Part shown: in pieces, positions 18,223-26,190 of the stretch
Position numbering within the stretch: the stretch's first letter is position 1
Layout of the letters: each line of letters opens with the position of its first letter
Source: Alphaproteobacteria bacterium
GTDB lineage: Bacteria; Pseudomonadota; Alphaproteobacteria; UBA2966
Direction: 5' to 3'
NCBI GenBank assembly: GCA_021296255.1
Contig: JAGWAU010000034.1
Coordinates: forward strand, 1-34,269
Length of the DNA stretch: 34,269 nucleotides
Made by a program: the position numbers and the translations under genes
The notes under the pieces: generated by a model
The model's input: only the letters and a program-made list of their open reading frames with translations
Database searches by the model: none
Told to the model about the DNA's origin: nothing

Positions 18223-19214
18223 GCGGCATCGAATTCCGCAGAGTCTCCTCCAGCGAGGCGGACACGCGCCTCGACCGTTGGTTCCGGCGGCACTATCCGG
18301 CCCTATCTCACGGCCGCTTGGAGAAACTGCTGCGCACGGGACAGATTCGGCTGGATGGGCGGCGTACAAAGGCTTCTACCCGGATCGCGGAGGGCCAGAT
18401 CATCCGCATTCCACCGGTGGCCGAAAGCGGAACAGGCGGTGAGAAGGGTTCCGCAGAGCCTCTGGACGAAAGCACTCTGATCGGGGAAGACCAAGCTCGG
18501 CAGATTCGTGCCCATGTGATCTATCGAGACTCTGACGTCATCGCGCTGAACAAGCCGGCAGGATTGGCAGTGCAGGGAGGAACCGGTGTCGGCCAACATG
18601 TCGATGCGATGTTGGACGCGCTGCGGTTCGGGCTGGCCGAGAGGCCGCGGCTGGCACATCGATTGGATAAAGATACGAGTGGCGTCCTGCTGGTGGGCCG
18701 GACATCCAGAGCAACCGCTGCGATTGCCGAAGCGCTACGGCGGCGTGAGACACGGAAGACGTATTGGGCCGTGGTGGTCGGCGTTCCCAAGCCTTCCGAG
18801 GGATCAGTTGACCTTCCCCTCGCCAAACAAGTTAGGCGACGACGTGAGCGCATGACAGGAATTGCCGGTGGCAAGCGGGCGCGGACCGGTTTCCGTGTCA
18901 TCGAGGCGGCCGGCCGCCGGGCAGCCTGGGTTGAACTATCGCCTGAGACGGGCCGAACCCATCAGCTCCGGGTCCACATGGCAGTGATTGGTACACCAAT
19001 CCTGGGAGACGGAAAGTACGGCGGATCGGCCGCACATATGTCGGGGCTCTCCCGCAGATTGCATCTCCACGCCCGGTCCATAGATGTTCCAATGCCGGAT
19101 GGACACAGAATCTCGGTGTCGGCACAACTGCCGCCCCACATGTTGGAAACCTGGGAATTCTTCGGCTTTCGGGAAGGATTCGATGACGCGTCAGGCGATC
19201 TTGGAGGCCTTTGA
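18219..19214 (+). CDS. RluC/RluD-type 23S rRNA pseudouridine synthase
   Basis: Converts uridines in 23S rRNA to pseudouridine. Residues about 15-60 form an S4 RNA-binding domain (TRLDRWFRRHYPALSHGRLE). The catalytic motif AHRLDKDTSGVLLVGR contains Asp150. ELSPETGRTHQLRVHMAVIG and PILGDGKYGG are further RluA-family motifs. The S4 domain argues for RluC or RluD rather than RluA; which of the two cannot be settled here. The 331-residue length is normal. Start GTG 18219 overlaps the crcB stop, and the stop overlaps the next ATG. Confidence 0.92.
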   Translation: MSGIEFRRVSSSEADTRLDRWFRRHYPALSHGRLEKLLRTGQIRLDGRRTKASTRIAEGQIIRIPPVAESGTGGEKGSAEPLDESTLIGEDQARQIRAHVIYRDSDVIALNKPAGLAVQGGTGVGQHVDAMLDALRFGLAERPRLAHRLDKDTSGVLLVGRTSRATAAIAEALRRRETRKTYWAVVVGVPKPSEGSVDLPLAKQVRRRRERMTGIAGGKRARTGFRVIEAAGRRAAWVELSPETGRTHQLRVHMAVIGTPILGDGKYGGSAAHMSGLSRRLHLHARSIDVPMPDGHRISVSAQLPPHMLETWEFFGFREGFDDASGDLGGL

Positions 19215-19885
19215 TGAAATCGCGTGGGCTAGTCATATTCGATTGTGACGGCACTCTGGTCGACAGTCAGCGGACGATCGTCGGCGCGATGAACCGAGCG
19301 TTCGACGGTCTGGATTTTCCTCGTCCGTCCCAGGATGCCATTCGCCGCGTCGTGGGATTGTCACTCCACGACTCGATGGCACGGCTTTTGCCCAAGGGGT
19401 CTAGGAGTGACCATGAAAGCTTGATCGAGGGTTATCGTGCAGCCTTCTTCGAGATGCGGCGCGCACCCCATCACGAGGAGCCATTATATCCAGGGGTCGA
19501 AGAGATACTCGCCCACATAGAAAAGAATGGAATGCTGGCCGGCGTGGCCACTGGAAAGTCACTACGGGGCCTCGAAGCAACCCTCCAGCGTCACGGAATT
19601 CACGGTCGGTTTGCGACGCTTCAGCCCGCTGCCCGGACCCCCGGAAAACCTCACCCGGCAATGGTACGGCGTGCGATGGCGGAAGCGGGCGCAGAACCGG
19701 AGAACACGACCGTCGTGGGAGATACGACGTACGATATGGAGATGGCCCGGGCGGCCGGAGCCTACGCGGTGGGTGTATCGTGGGGCTATCATTCTGTCGA
19801 CGAGTTGCGTGCCGCCCGCGCGCACGCCGTGATCGACTATTTCCAAGACCTTGCGGGCATTCTGACTACTCTGTTGGATGGATGA
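19214..19885 (+). CDS. HAD-superfamily hydrolase, phosphoglycolate phosphatase-like
   Basis: Phosphatase of the HAD superfamily with a C1 cap. Motif I is FDCDGTLVDS (nucleophile Asp10, acid/base Asp12). Motif II lies in AGVATGKS, motif III is the Lys in TPGKPHPAM, and motif IV is VVGDTTYDMEMARAAG. The 223 residues match Gph-like enzymes. The substrate is not determined; phosphoglycolate or a nucleotide are both possible. Start ATG 19214 shares its A with the upstream stop. The upstream TTG at 19211 is less likely. Confidence 0.9.
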   Translation: MKSRGLVIFDCDGTLVDSQRTIVGAMNRAFDGLDFPRPSQDAIRRVVGLSLHDSMARLLPKGSRSDHESLIEGYRAAFFEMRRAPHHEEPLYPGVEEILAHIEKNGMLAGVATGKSLRGLEATLQRHGIHGRFATLQPAARTPGKPHPAMVRRAMAEAGAEPENTTVVGDTTYDMEMARAAGAYAVGVSWGYHSVDELRAARAHAVIDYFQDLAGILTTLLDG

Positions 19886-19957
19886 CGAGGCTGCTCCTCG
19901 GATCGGCGTCCGGTGGTCAAGGGGTATCGGTGTCGCCGTCGACAAGGTGTTCGGCTA

Positions 19958-20668
19958 ATGACCCTTCGTCCGCGCAAGCGTGTCTACAAGGAAGTGGGTG
20001 TGGCCTCAGCGGATGGGATGCCGGTGGTGACACTGGATGGCCGGCCCTTGAGGTCACCCGCAAAATCGATCCTGCGGCTTCCGAACGAGTCCCTGGGGCT
20101 TGCGATCGCGAAAGAATGGCGTGATCAGGAAGACGAGGTTCGGCCACAATGCATGCCGCTGACTCGTATCGCGGTAACGGCAATTGATCGGGTGTCACCG
20201 GAAAGAGATAGAATCATCGCACAGGTATCCGCCTACGGAGAAACCGATCTGTTGTGCTACCGATCGGAGAACGCCGACCTTTCCGCCCGTCAGGCGGAGA
20301 AATGGCAACCCCTGCTCGACTGGGTTGACGAGACGTTATCAGCCCCCTTGGGCATCACCACCGACATCATGCCAGCCGCGCAGAATCGTAACAGCCTGGT
20401 GGCGTTGCGTAATGCCGTCGCCACGCACAATGACCTGGAACTCGCTGCGCTCCACCTGGCGACCACAATCACTGGATCTCTGGTGTTGGCGTTGGCCCTG
20501 TCTCACGGTCGTTTGGACGCTCAATCAGCCTGGGAATTGAGCCACCTCGACGAGACGTGGCAGGCCGAGCGCTGGGGCGATGACGCTGAGGCGGTGCAGC
20601 GCGCTGAACGCCTGTGCCTCGACCTGCATGCGGTCGAGCGTTTGTTCGAATTGAGTCGTTTGTCGTGA
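19958..20668 (+). CDS. ATP12-family F1-ATPase assembly chaperone
   Basis: ATP12 proteins bind the F1 alpha subunit during ATP synthase assembly. They occur in mitochondria and alphaproteobacteria, which supports the taxonomic reading. The 236 residues contain KRVYKEVGVASADGMPVVTL, DGRPLRSPAKS, then MPLTRIAVTAIDRV, YGETDLLCYRSE and SHLDETWQAERWGDD, all family landmarks. ATG 19958 is chosen; a GTG at 19913 would add 15 unrelated residues. A 72-base gap separates it from the HAD gene. It closes the housekeeping chain. Confidence 0.92.
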   Translation: MTLRPRKRVYKEVGVASADGMPVVTLDGRPLRSPAKSILRLPNESLGLAIAKEWRDQEDEVRPQCMPLTRIAVTAIDRVSPERDRIIAQVSAYGETDLLCYRSENADLSARQAEKWQPLLDWVDETLSAPLGITTDIMPAAQNRNSLVALRNAVATHNDLELAALHLATTITGSLVLALALSHGRLDAQSAWELSHLDETWQAERWGDDAEAVQRAERLCLDLHAVERLFELSRLS

Positions 20669-20714
20669 CGGACCCGTCACGTTCGCTTTGCCTTTCTGCT
20701 GGCTGTGGCCCCAC

Positions 20715-20720
20715 TATAAT
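20715..20720 (+). promoter_or_regulatory. Candidate -10 box upstream of the decarboxylase operon
   Basis: A perfect TATAAT lies 55 bases before the carboxyltransferase start, in the only gap (107 bases) between ATP12 and the operon. No good -35 is spaced 17 bases away (CTTTCT at 20692-20697). TTGCCT at 20688-20693 would need a 21-base spacer. The promoter is plausible but may need an activator. Confidence 0.45.
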
Positions 20721-20775
20721 GGTATTCCGGACGCTCAGAGCGCGTTGATTTCCGCCACTTTCGAACACTCGGGGT

Positions 20776-22329
20776 ATGGCACGACTGACCGAACTCCTGA
20801 CTGATCTCGTGCGTCGTCGCGAGAAGGCTTTGCTCGGCGGCGGGGTAGAGAAACTTGAGGAACGGCGCGAGCGCGGGCAGATGACTGCCCGGGAGCGGCT
20901 TGTCGGTTTGTTCGACAACCATACTTTCCAGGAATTTGGACTGCATGTTCGGCACGAGACGCGGCACTTCGGGATGGAAAAGCGCGAGCTTGCCGGTGAC
21001 GGCGTGATCACCGGAATCGGATTTACCGAAGGCCGCGCGGTCGCGGCTTTCAGCCAGGATTTCACCGTTGCCGGCGGATCGTTGGGAAAGATCCATGCGC
21101 AAAAGATCTGCAATATTATGGACTACGCCGGCACGAACGGCATGCCTATCGTCGCTTTCAACGATTCTGGTGGCGCCAGAATTCAGGAGGGCGTGGAGTC
21201 GCTAGCGGGCTATGGGCAGGTGTTTGTCCGCAATGTCCGGATGTCCGGCGTGGTACCTCAGATCGCGGTCATCGCTGGACCGTGCGCAGGCGGCGCCTCC
21301 TACTCGCCGGCGCTGATGGATTTCATCATCATGACGAAGTCCAACGCGAACATGTTCATCTGCGGTCCCGACGTCATCCGTGCGGCGACCGGTCAGATTA
21401 CGACCATGGAGGAGATTGGCAGTGCTGCGGCACATGCCACGATCAGCGGCAACATCCACTTCGTGGCCGACGACGATGCCCACGCCATTGCGATCGTCCA
21501 GCGGTTGTTGTCGTACCTGCCGTCGAACAATGTCATGGATCCGCCGCACGAACCTGCGGAAAACCTCACGCTCAGCGAGGATCCCGGAATGAATGCCTTG
21601 GTTCCGGAGTCCGAAAAGGAGCCGATCGATGCGCACCTAGTTATCGACCGGTTGGTGGACGATGGTTCGTTCATGGAAGTGCAGCCCGATTTTGCGGGAA
21701 ATGTCGTCATCGGGGTCGCCCGCGTCGGTGGAATCGTGGTCGGCATTGTAGCCAACCAGTCGACGGTGAAGGCGGGCACGCTCGACATCGATGCTTCGGA
21801 CAAGGCGGCACGCTTCATCAACTTCCTCGACTGTTTCAACATTCCCATCGTTACGCTGGTCGACGTTCCCGGATTCCTTCCCGGCGTGACGCAGGAACTT
21901 GGTGGCATCATTCGGCACGGCGCGAAGATGCTTTTCGCCTATGGGAATTCGACGTCGCCAAAGATCACAGTATTCATGCGCAAGGCCTATGGCGGCGCCT
22001 ACCTCGCCATGTGCAGCCGCGACATGGGCGCTGATCTGGCATTCGCGTGGCCGAGCGCGGAGATCGCTGTGATGGGTGCCGATGGGGCCGTGAACATCCT
22101 CTACCGGAGAGAACTGCAGGAAGCGAAGGAGCCCGCTACCCGACGGGCCGAACTGGCCTCGGAATACCGCGAGCAGTTTGCCTCGCCATACCTGTCGGCG
22201 AGCAAAGGGTTCGTCACTGATATCATCGAGCCGTCGCACACGCGCTCGGCCGTCGCGCTCGGCCTGCGCAGCCTGTTGTCCAAGCGCGAGACCCGGCCTC
22301 CCAAGAAACACGGCAATATTCCGCTTTGA
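20776..22329 (+). CDS. Acyl-CoA decarboxylase carboxyltransferase (alpha) subunit, MmdA/PccB family
   Basis: Biotin-dependent carboxyltransferase that moves CO2 between an acyl-CoA and carboxybiotin. The 517 residues form two crotonase-like halves. The N half has FSQDFTVAGGSLGKIHAQKI and FNDSGGARIQEGVESLAGYG with AGPCAGGASYSPALMDF (first oxyanion hole). The C half has VDVPGFLPGVTQELGGIIRH and RKAYGGAYLAMCSRDMGAD (second). PccB, MmdA and other members are this similar. The delta, biotin-carrier and OadB-type beta genes directly downstream favour a membrane decarboxylase, probably methylmalonyl-CoA. No biotin carboxylase gene is adjacent, which would be expected for a carboxylase. Confidence 0.9.
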   Translation: MARLTELLTDLVRRREKALLGGGVEKLEERRERGQMTARERLVGLFDNHTFQEFGLHVRHETRHFGMEKRELAGDGVITGIGFTEGRAVAAFSQDFTVAGGSLGKIHAQKICNIMDYAGTNGMPIVAFNDSGGARIQEGVESLAGYGQVFVRNVRMSGVVPQIAVIAGPCAGGASYSPALMDFIIMTKSNANMFICGPDVIRAATGQITTMEEIGSAAAHATISGNIHFVADDDAHAIAIVQRLLSYLPSNNVMDPPHEPAENLTLSEDPGMNALVPESEKEPIDAHLVIDRLVDDGSFMEVQPDFAGNVVIGVARVGGIVVGIVANQSTVKAGTLDIDASDKAARFINFLDCFNIPIVTLVDVPGFLPGVTQELGGIIRHGAKMLFAYGNSTSPKITVFMRKAYGGAYLAMCSRDMGADLAFAWPSAEIAVMGADGAVNILYRRELQEAKEPATRRAELASEYREQFASPYLSASKGFVTDIIEPSHTRSAVALGLRSLLSKRETRPPKKHGNIPL

Positions 22330-22364
22330 TAGGCGGAATAAGGAATCTGTCGCTGTGGAATGTC

Positions 22365-22745
22365 ATGGTGGAATGGATTGACCATATTGCGGTCATCGTA
22401 ACGGGTTTGGGCACCGTTCTCGGTGTCCTGGCCTTGCTATGGGTAGCCTGCGCACTGATCGGTGCTCCGTTCGCCCGGGGCGGCGCTAGCGGTGATGTTG
22501 GCGCAGCGCCGATCTCATTTGGTAAGCCTCGGGGCGGCATCCCTCCGGAGCATGTCGCCGCGATCTCGGCGGCTGTCACTGCGGTCATGGACGGGCCACA
22601 TCGGATCGTGCGTATTTCCGCTCCTAGTCACCGGCCGCCCGGCTGGTCGCTCGAAGGGCGGTTCGAAAGTTTCGGCGCGCATCGCATGCCATGGGATCGC
22701 TGGCCACGCGTGACGACGAAGGGGCAGCGAAGGAAGAACAGGTAG
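22365..22745 (+). CDS. OadG/MmdD-like membrane anchor (delta) subunit
   Basis: Small subunit that holds the decarboxylase together. The protein has one N-terminal transmembrane helix (about residues 7-28, IAVIVTGLGTVLGVLALLW). A soluble segment follows with PPEHVAAISAAVTAVMDGPH, the typical OadG-family pattern, then RIVRISAP and the conserved GWSLEGRFESFGAHR. ATG 22365 places the helix at the usual distance from the start. A TTG at 22326 that overlaps the upstream gene is also in frame. The stop abuts the biotin-carrier gene with no gap. Confidence 0.82.
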   Translation: MVEWIDHIAVIVTGLGTVLGVLALLWVACALIGAPFARGGASGDVGAAPISFGKPRGGIPPEHVAAISAAVTAVMDGPHRIVRISAPSHRPPGWSLEGRFESFGAHRMPWDRWPRVTTKGQRRKNR

Positions 22746-23144
22746 ATGAGACGTTTCAAGGTCACCGTCGATGACAAGACATATGATGTTGCCGTCGAAG
22801 AGGTGGGGGAGGCTCCCCCCGCCGCGTCCAGAGCTGCTCTTGCGCTGTCGGCTAGTAGTGCAGGTGCTTCGGGAAGGATCGCGCCACCCGCCGCCTCACC
22901 ATCACCCGTTGCGCCCACGAGCTCCGCGGGCACGAATGATGTTGCCAGCCCGCTTTCCGGAACCGTCGTCGAGGTTCATGTCGCCGAAAGACAGGAAGTC
23001 CAGCAGGGCGAAAAGCTGGTCACGCTCGAAGCGATGAAGATGAACACGGCCGTGTCGGCGCCCCGCAACGGCAAGGTCGAGTCCGTGAAAGCGAAGGTCG
23101 GCGCGTCGGTTCAGGAGGGACAGGTCTTGCTGACCTTGTCCTGA
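22746..23144 (+). CDS. Biotin carboxyl carrier (gamma) subunit
   Basis: Carries carboxybiotin between the carboxyltransferase and the membrane beta subunit. The 132 residues have a short N-terminal domain (MRRFKVTVDDKTYDVAVEE), an Ala/Pro/Ser linker at about 23-62 and a C-terminal biotinyl domain. The biotin-accepting Lys98 is in LEAMKMNTAV, about 34 residues from the end, as in other biotinyl domains. The first domain resembles that of the gamma subunits of glutaconyl-CoA and methylmalonyl-CoA decarboxylases. ATG follows the OadG-like stop directly. Confidence 0.93.
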   Translation: MRRFKVTVDDKTYDVAVEEVGEAPPAASRAALALSASSAGASGRIAPPAASPSPVAPTSSAGTNDVASPLSGTVVEVHVAERQEVQQGEKLVTLEAMKMNTAVSAPRNGKVESVKAKVGASVQEGQVLLTLS

Positions 23145-23150
23145 CGCTAC

Positions 23151-24284
23151 GTGGAAAACCTTACCGACCTCATTGAGCTGACGGGATTTTTCCACGTCAC
23201 TTGGCGGATGCTGGTGATGTGGGGAGTGGTGCTCGGGCTACTCTATCTCGCCGTATACAGGAGATTCGAGCCGCTTCTCCTGGTGCCGATCGGCTTCGGG
23301 GCGCTCCTCGCCAATCTGCCGACGGAGGGGCTCGTGAATCTGCCCACGGCGGAGACCGCCGGTGGTCTGTTCCACTACATCGGTCTCGGCATCACGCTGG
23401 AGCTCTTCCCGCCTCTCATCTTCCTGGGTGTCGGCGCGCTGACGGACTTCGGTCCGCTGATCGCCAACCCGCGTATGCTGATCCTGGGAGCAGCTGCGCA
23501 GTTCGGGGTGTTCGCTACCTTCGTTGGCGCCATCGCGCTCGGCTTCGCGGCGCCGGAAGCCGCTGCGATCGGGATCATCGGGGGCGCCGACGGCCCGACA
23601 TCCATATTTCTTGCCAACAAGCTCGCACCGCATCTGTTGGCTCCGATCGCCGTATCGGCTTACAGCTATATGGCTCTGGTGCCTCTGATTCAGCCGCCCA
23701 TAATGCGGTTGCTGACTACCGAAAACGAGCGACGCATCCGCATGCGGTCGCTGCGTCCTGTTTCTAAGCATGAGAAGCTGGCGTTCGCCTTGGTGGTTAC
23801 CGTGCTCTGTGTTCTTCTGGTCCCCGCGGCCTCGGCACTGATCGGCATGTTGATGCTGGGAAATTTCCTACGCGAATGTGGTGTGGTCGAGCGCCTCTCG
23901 AAAGCGGCTCAGAATGAGATCATCAATGTTGTGACGATCTTTCTCGGGGTGGCAGTCGGAATCACCATGACGGGGGAACGGTTTCTGCACGTCGAGACCC
24001 TGAAGATCTTGGCGCTCGGGATTGTGGCATTCGGCTTCTCGACGGCGGCAGGGGTGCTTATGGCCAAGCTCATGAATCTGATGAGCCGAAAGAACCCCAT
24101 CAATCCATTGGTCGGATCGGCGGGTGTGTCCGCCGTTCCCATGGCCGCCCGCGTGAGCCAAGTAGAAGGACAGCGCGCCGATCCCGACAACTTCCTGCTC
24201 ATGCATGCCATGGGTCCTAACGTGGCCGGCGTGATCGGGACGGCCGTCGTCGCCGGGTTCTTTATCGCCGTTTACGGTGGCTGA
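23151..24284 (+). CDS. Na+-translocating decarboxylase beta subunit (OadB/MmdB family)
   Basis: Membrane subunit that decarboxylates carboxybiotin and pumps Na+ outward. The 377 residues have about 9-11 hydrophobic segments. The functional residues described for Klebsiella OadB are all present: Asp147 in [12 protein letters not shown], Tyr in AYSYMALVP, Asn318 and Gly322 in NPLVG, Ser327 in GVSAVP and Arg334 in MAARV. These make Na+ coupling likely. Start is GTG 23151, six bases after the biotin-carrier stop. The 3' end overlaps the acylphosphatase start by eight bases. Confidence 0.94.
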   Translation: MENLTDLIELTGFFHVTWRMLVMWGVVLGLLYLAVYRRFEPLLLVPIGFGALLANLPTEGLVNLPTAETAGGLFHYIGLGITLELFPPLIFLGVGALTDFGPLIANPRMLILGAAAQFGVFATFVGAIALGFAAPEAAAIGIIGGADGPTSIFLANKLAPHLLAPIAVSAYSYMALVPLIQPPIMRLLTTENERRIRMRSLRPVSKHEKLAFALVVTVLCVLLVPAASALIGMLMLGNFLRECGVVERLSKAAQNEIINVVTIFLGVAVGITMTGERFLHVETLKILALGIVAFGFSTAAGVLMAKLMNLMSRKNPINPLVGSAGVSAVPMAARVSQVEGQRADPDNFLLMHAMGPNVAGVIGTAVVAGFFIAVYGG

Positions 24285-24591
24285 GAACGCTCGCAGGGAT
24301 ATCAAGGCGGCGCAGGTGCGTATCCTGGGGCGGGTTCAGCGCGTTGGATTCCGTTACTGGACCATCAACGAAGCATCGTGCCGCGGTCTCGACGGCTGGA
24401 TCAAAAATCGCGTGGATGGCAGCGTTGAAGCGGTATTCGTGGGTCCGCTCCGTGAAGTGGACGACATGCTTGCCGTGTGCGCTGACGGCCCGCCCTCGGC
24501 TATCGTGAATAGCGTTGTCGAGTCGGAGGTCCATGAGGACGAGTGGTGCGCCTTGGTCGGCCAGGGATTTTCCGCCCGTCGGACTGAATAA
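24277..24591 (+). CDS. acyP: Acylphosphatase
   Basis: Hydrolyses acyl phosphates such as 1,3-bisphosphoglycerate or carbamoyl phosphate. The 104 residues have [11 protein letters not shown] with catalytic Arg26 and [17 protein letters not shown] with catalytic Asn44, both in normal context. GTG 24277 overlaps the beta-subunit stop, so the gene is probably part of the decarboxylase operon. Whether its acyl phosphate substrate relates to the acyl-CoA metabolism upstream is unknown. Confidence 0.92.
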   Translation: MAENARRDIKAAQVRILGRVQRVGFRYWTINEASCRGLDGWIKNRVDGSVEAVFVGPLREVDDMLAVCADGPPSAIVNSVVESEVHEDEWCALVGQGFSARRTE

Positions 24592-24605
24592 TGGAAGATT
24601 AGCAA

Positions 24606-25061
24606 ATGAGCGTCGACGACCGGCTCCGGGAACTGGGCATCGAACTCGGCGACCCGCTGCCGCCGGTGGGCAACTATGTCGGCGCCGTGACGACGGGAAA
24701 CTTGGTCTTCCTCTCGGGCCATGGTCCGCGGGGAACGAGTGGTCCCGTCGAGGGCAAGGTCGGGAATACGCTGACGGTGGAAGAGGGGCAGCGGGCGGCT
24801 CGCAACGTCGGCATAAACATGTTGGCGACCCTCAAGGCCGAGATCGGCGACCTGAGCCGGGTCCGCCGGGTGGTCAAAGTGCTGGGCATGGTCAACGCGG
24901 CACCCGATTTCCGGGAACATCCCAAAGTGATCAATGGCTTCTCCGACCTCATGGTGGAGGTCTTCGGTGAATCGGGGCGCGGGAGCCGCTCCGCCGTCGG
25001 CATGGGTTCCCTGCCATTCCAGATTCCGATCGAGGTGGAAATGATCGTGGAGATCGACTGA
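24606..25061 (+). CDS. RidA/YjgF-family protein
   Basis: RidA-family trimers hydrolyse reactive enamines or imines; members of this subgroup have varied or unknown activity. The 151 residues contain GNYVGAVTTGNLVFLSGHGP, NMLATLKAEIGDLSRVRRVV and the active-site-like SRSAVGMGSLP. The last holds the conserved Arg that binds the substrate carboxylate in RidA. It is longer at the N-terminus than classical RidA and matches the LPPVGNY-type subgroup. GGAAG lies before the start. It is 14 bases after acyP, likely the end of the operon. Confidence 0.88.
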   Translation: MSVDDRLRELGIELGDPLPPVGNYVGAVTTGNLVFLSGHGPRGTSGPVEGKVGNTLTVEEGQRAARNVGINMLATLKAEIGDLSRVRRVVKVLGMVNAAPDFREHPKVINGFSDLMVEVFGESGRGSRSAVGMGSLPFQIPIEVEMIVEID

Positions 25062-25107
25062 TCCCGGTCGGGGCCGTCACCCCGTTGATCGGGCTGAGAA
25101 ATCCGCT

Positions 25108-25536
25108 CTAATTATCCTGCCAAGGATCGTAGGTGCCGAAGTACCAGGGATTTCCTTCAAGATCTCGACAGGCGTACAGCCGCCCGCCATAAGGCTGATC
25201 CTCCGGCTCCATGATAATGTCAGCGCCCGCGGCCTTCGCGCCTGCGAAATGATCATCCGCATCCTCGACGATGACGTAGCGAGCGTGAGCAGATGACACG
25301 TCAACGTTTGGGGATCGTTCGACCGGATCGTCCTGTACGTCGCGCTCGGAACCGAGCATGATCATGCCGTTCCCGAATGTAAGCTGCGCGTGGGCGATGG
25401 CGCCGTTGTCCTCGGGGACCACAAGCTGTTGCTCGAAACCGAATGCGTTGCGCAGCCAATCGATCGCAGCGGACGCATCCGAATACCGCAATGATGGGAT
25501 GATCGTCACCGTCGTCGTCTTTGGCTTGCCCGGCAT
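25108..25536 (-). CDS. VOC-superfamily (glyoxalase/PhnB-like) protein
   Basis: Vicinal-oxygen-chelate fold protein of 142 residues with two beta-alpha-beta-beta-beta modules. TIIPSLRYSDASAAIDWLRN, then FGFEQQLVVPEDNGAIAHAQ and GNGMIMLGS form the first half. YVIVEDADDHFAGAKAAGAD, then QPYGGRLYACRDLEGNPWYF form the second. YACRDLEGNPW is the usual C-terminal VOC signature. The ligand is unknown. It is convergent with the RidA-family gene; the 46 bases between them show only a weak 5-bp GC stem. It lies 75 bases downstream of creA on the same strand. Confidence 0.85.
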   Translation of the reverse strand: MPGKPKTTTVTIIPSLRYSDASAAIDWLRNAFGFEQQLVVPEDNGAIAHAQLTFGNGMIMLGSERDVQDDPVERSPNVDVSSAHARYVIVEDADDHFAGAKAAGADIIMEPEDQPYGGRLYACRDLEGNPWYFGTYDPWQDN

Positions 25537-25611
25537 GTCTTGCCCCCTTTGCCAGCTTCGCCGCGCTCATTGTATGCGTTTCGGCAATTGTCGGCCACGG
25601 TCCGGGGCGGA

Positions 25612-26109
25612 TCATTCGACAAGGGGTTCGTCTGGCAATTTGTCGCCCCAGGGCATCATGGCGACGGCCGAGACGGAATTCTTTGGCGATCCATCGATCA
25701 GCTTGTCGCTGTAGGCGAGATAAACCAACGAATTGCGCTCGCGATCAAGAAATCGCACGACCTGGAGTTTCTTGAACAGGACGGAGCGCCGGGCTTTGAA
25801 CACGCGCTCGCCTTCATCGTCTGACGAAATGGCTTCGACGAATTCGATCGGGCCGACTTGGCGACAAGCGATGGAGACATCGGACGTCTCCTCCGCCAGA
25901 CCCAACGTGCCAGATATGCCGCCCTTTCGCGCCATGCTGAGGAAGCAGGCGACGCCCTTGATCTTGGGGTCGTCGAAGGCCTCGACGACGATCTTGTGGT
26001 TGGCGCCGATCAGCTTGAAGGCGGTGTCCACGGAGCCGATTTCGTCGGCCAGGGCTGGGCCGCCAACAGAAATGGCCATCAGGCTGAAGAGAAGCGTACG
26101 GAGAGCCAT
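25612..26109 (-). CDS. creA: CreA-family periplasmic protein
   Basis: Member of the conserved CreA family, of unknown biochemical role. Starting at ATG 26109, which has AAGGA seven bases upstream, the protein has 165 residues. It opens with a signal peptide ([17 protein letters not shown], ending PALA-DEIG). The mature part has [20 protein letters not shown], then [20 protein letters not shown] and [13 protein letters not shown], the family hallmarks. An upstream start at 26142 would put eleven residues before the signal peptide and is less likely. The gene is divergent from the MFS transporter. Confidence 0.9.
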   Translation of the reverse strand: MALRTLLFSLMAISVGGPALADEIGSVDTAFKLIGANHKIVVEAFDDPKIKGVACFLSMARKGGISGTLGLAEETSDVSIACRQVGPIEFVEAISSDDEGERVFKARRSVLFKKLQVVRFLDRERNSLVYLAYSDKLIDGSPKNSVSAVAMMPWGDKLPDEPLVE

Positions 26110-26120
26110 GTCGACATCCT

Positions 26121-26143
26121 TATGGTGAACGGTGCACACCATA
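26121..26143. promoter_or_regulatory. Inverted repeat between creA and the MFS gene
   Basis: TATGGTG (26121-26127) and CACCATA (26137-26143) form a perfect 7-bp dyad with a nine-base spacer that itself contains GTGCAC. It lies in the 81-base divergent interval, close to the creA start. It could be an operator for one or both genes. No regulator gene is adjacent. Confidence 0.4.
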
Positions 26144-26190
26144 GGTAAGCGGTGTTTGCTGCATTTCCCAGTAAACGGCGTAGGAGAATT

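Noticed and set aside
25062..25107. Possible bidirectional terminator between the RidA-family gene and the VOC gene
   Set aside because: Only a 5-bp CGGGG/CCCCG stem and no T-tract on either side.
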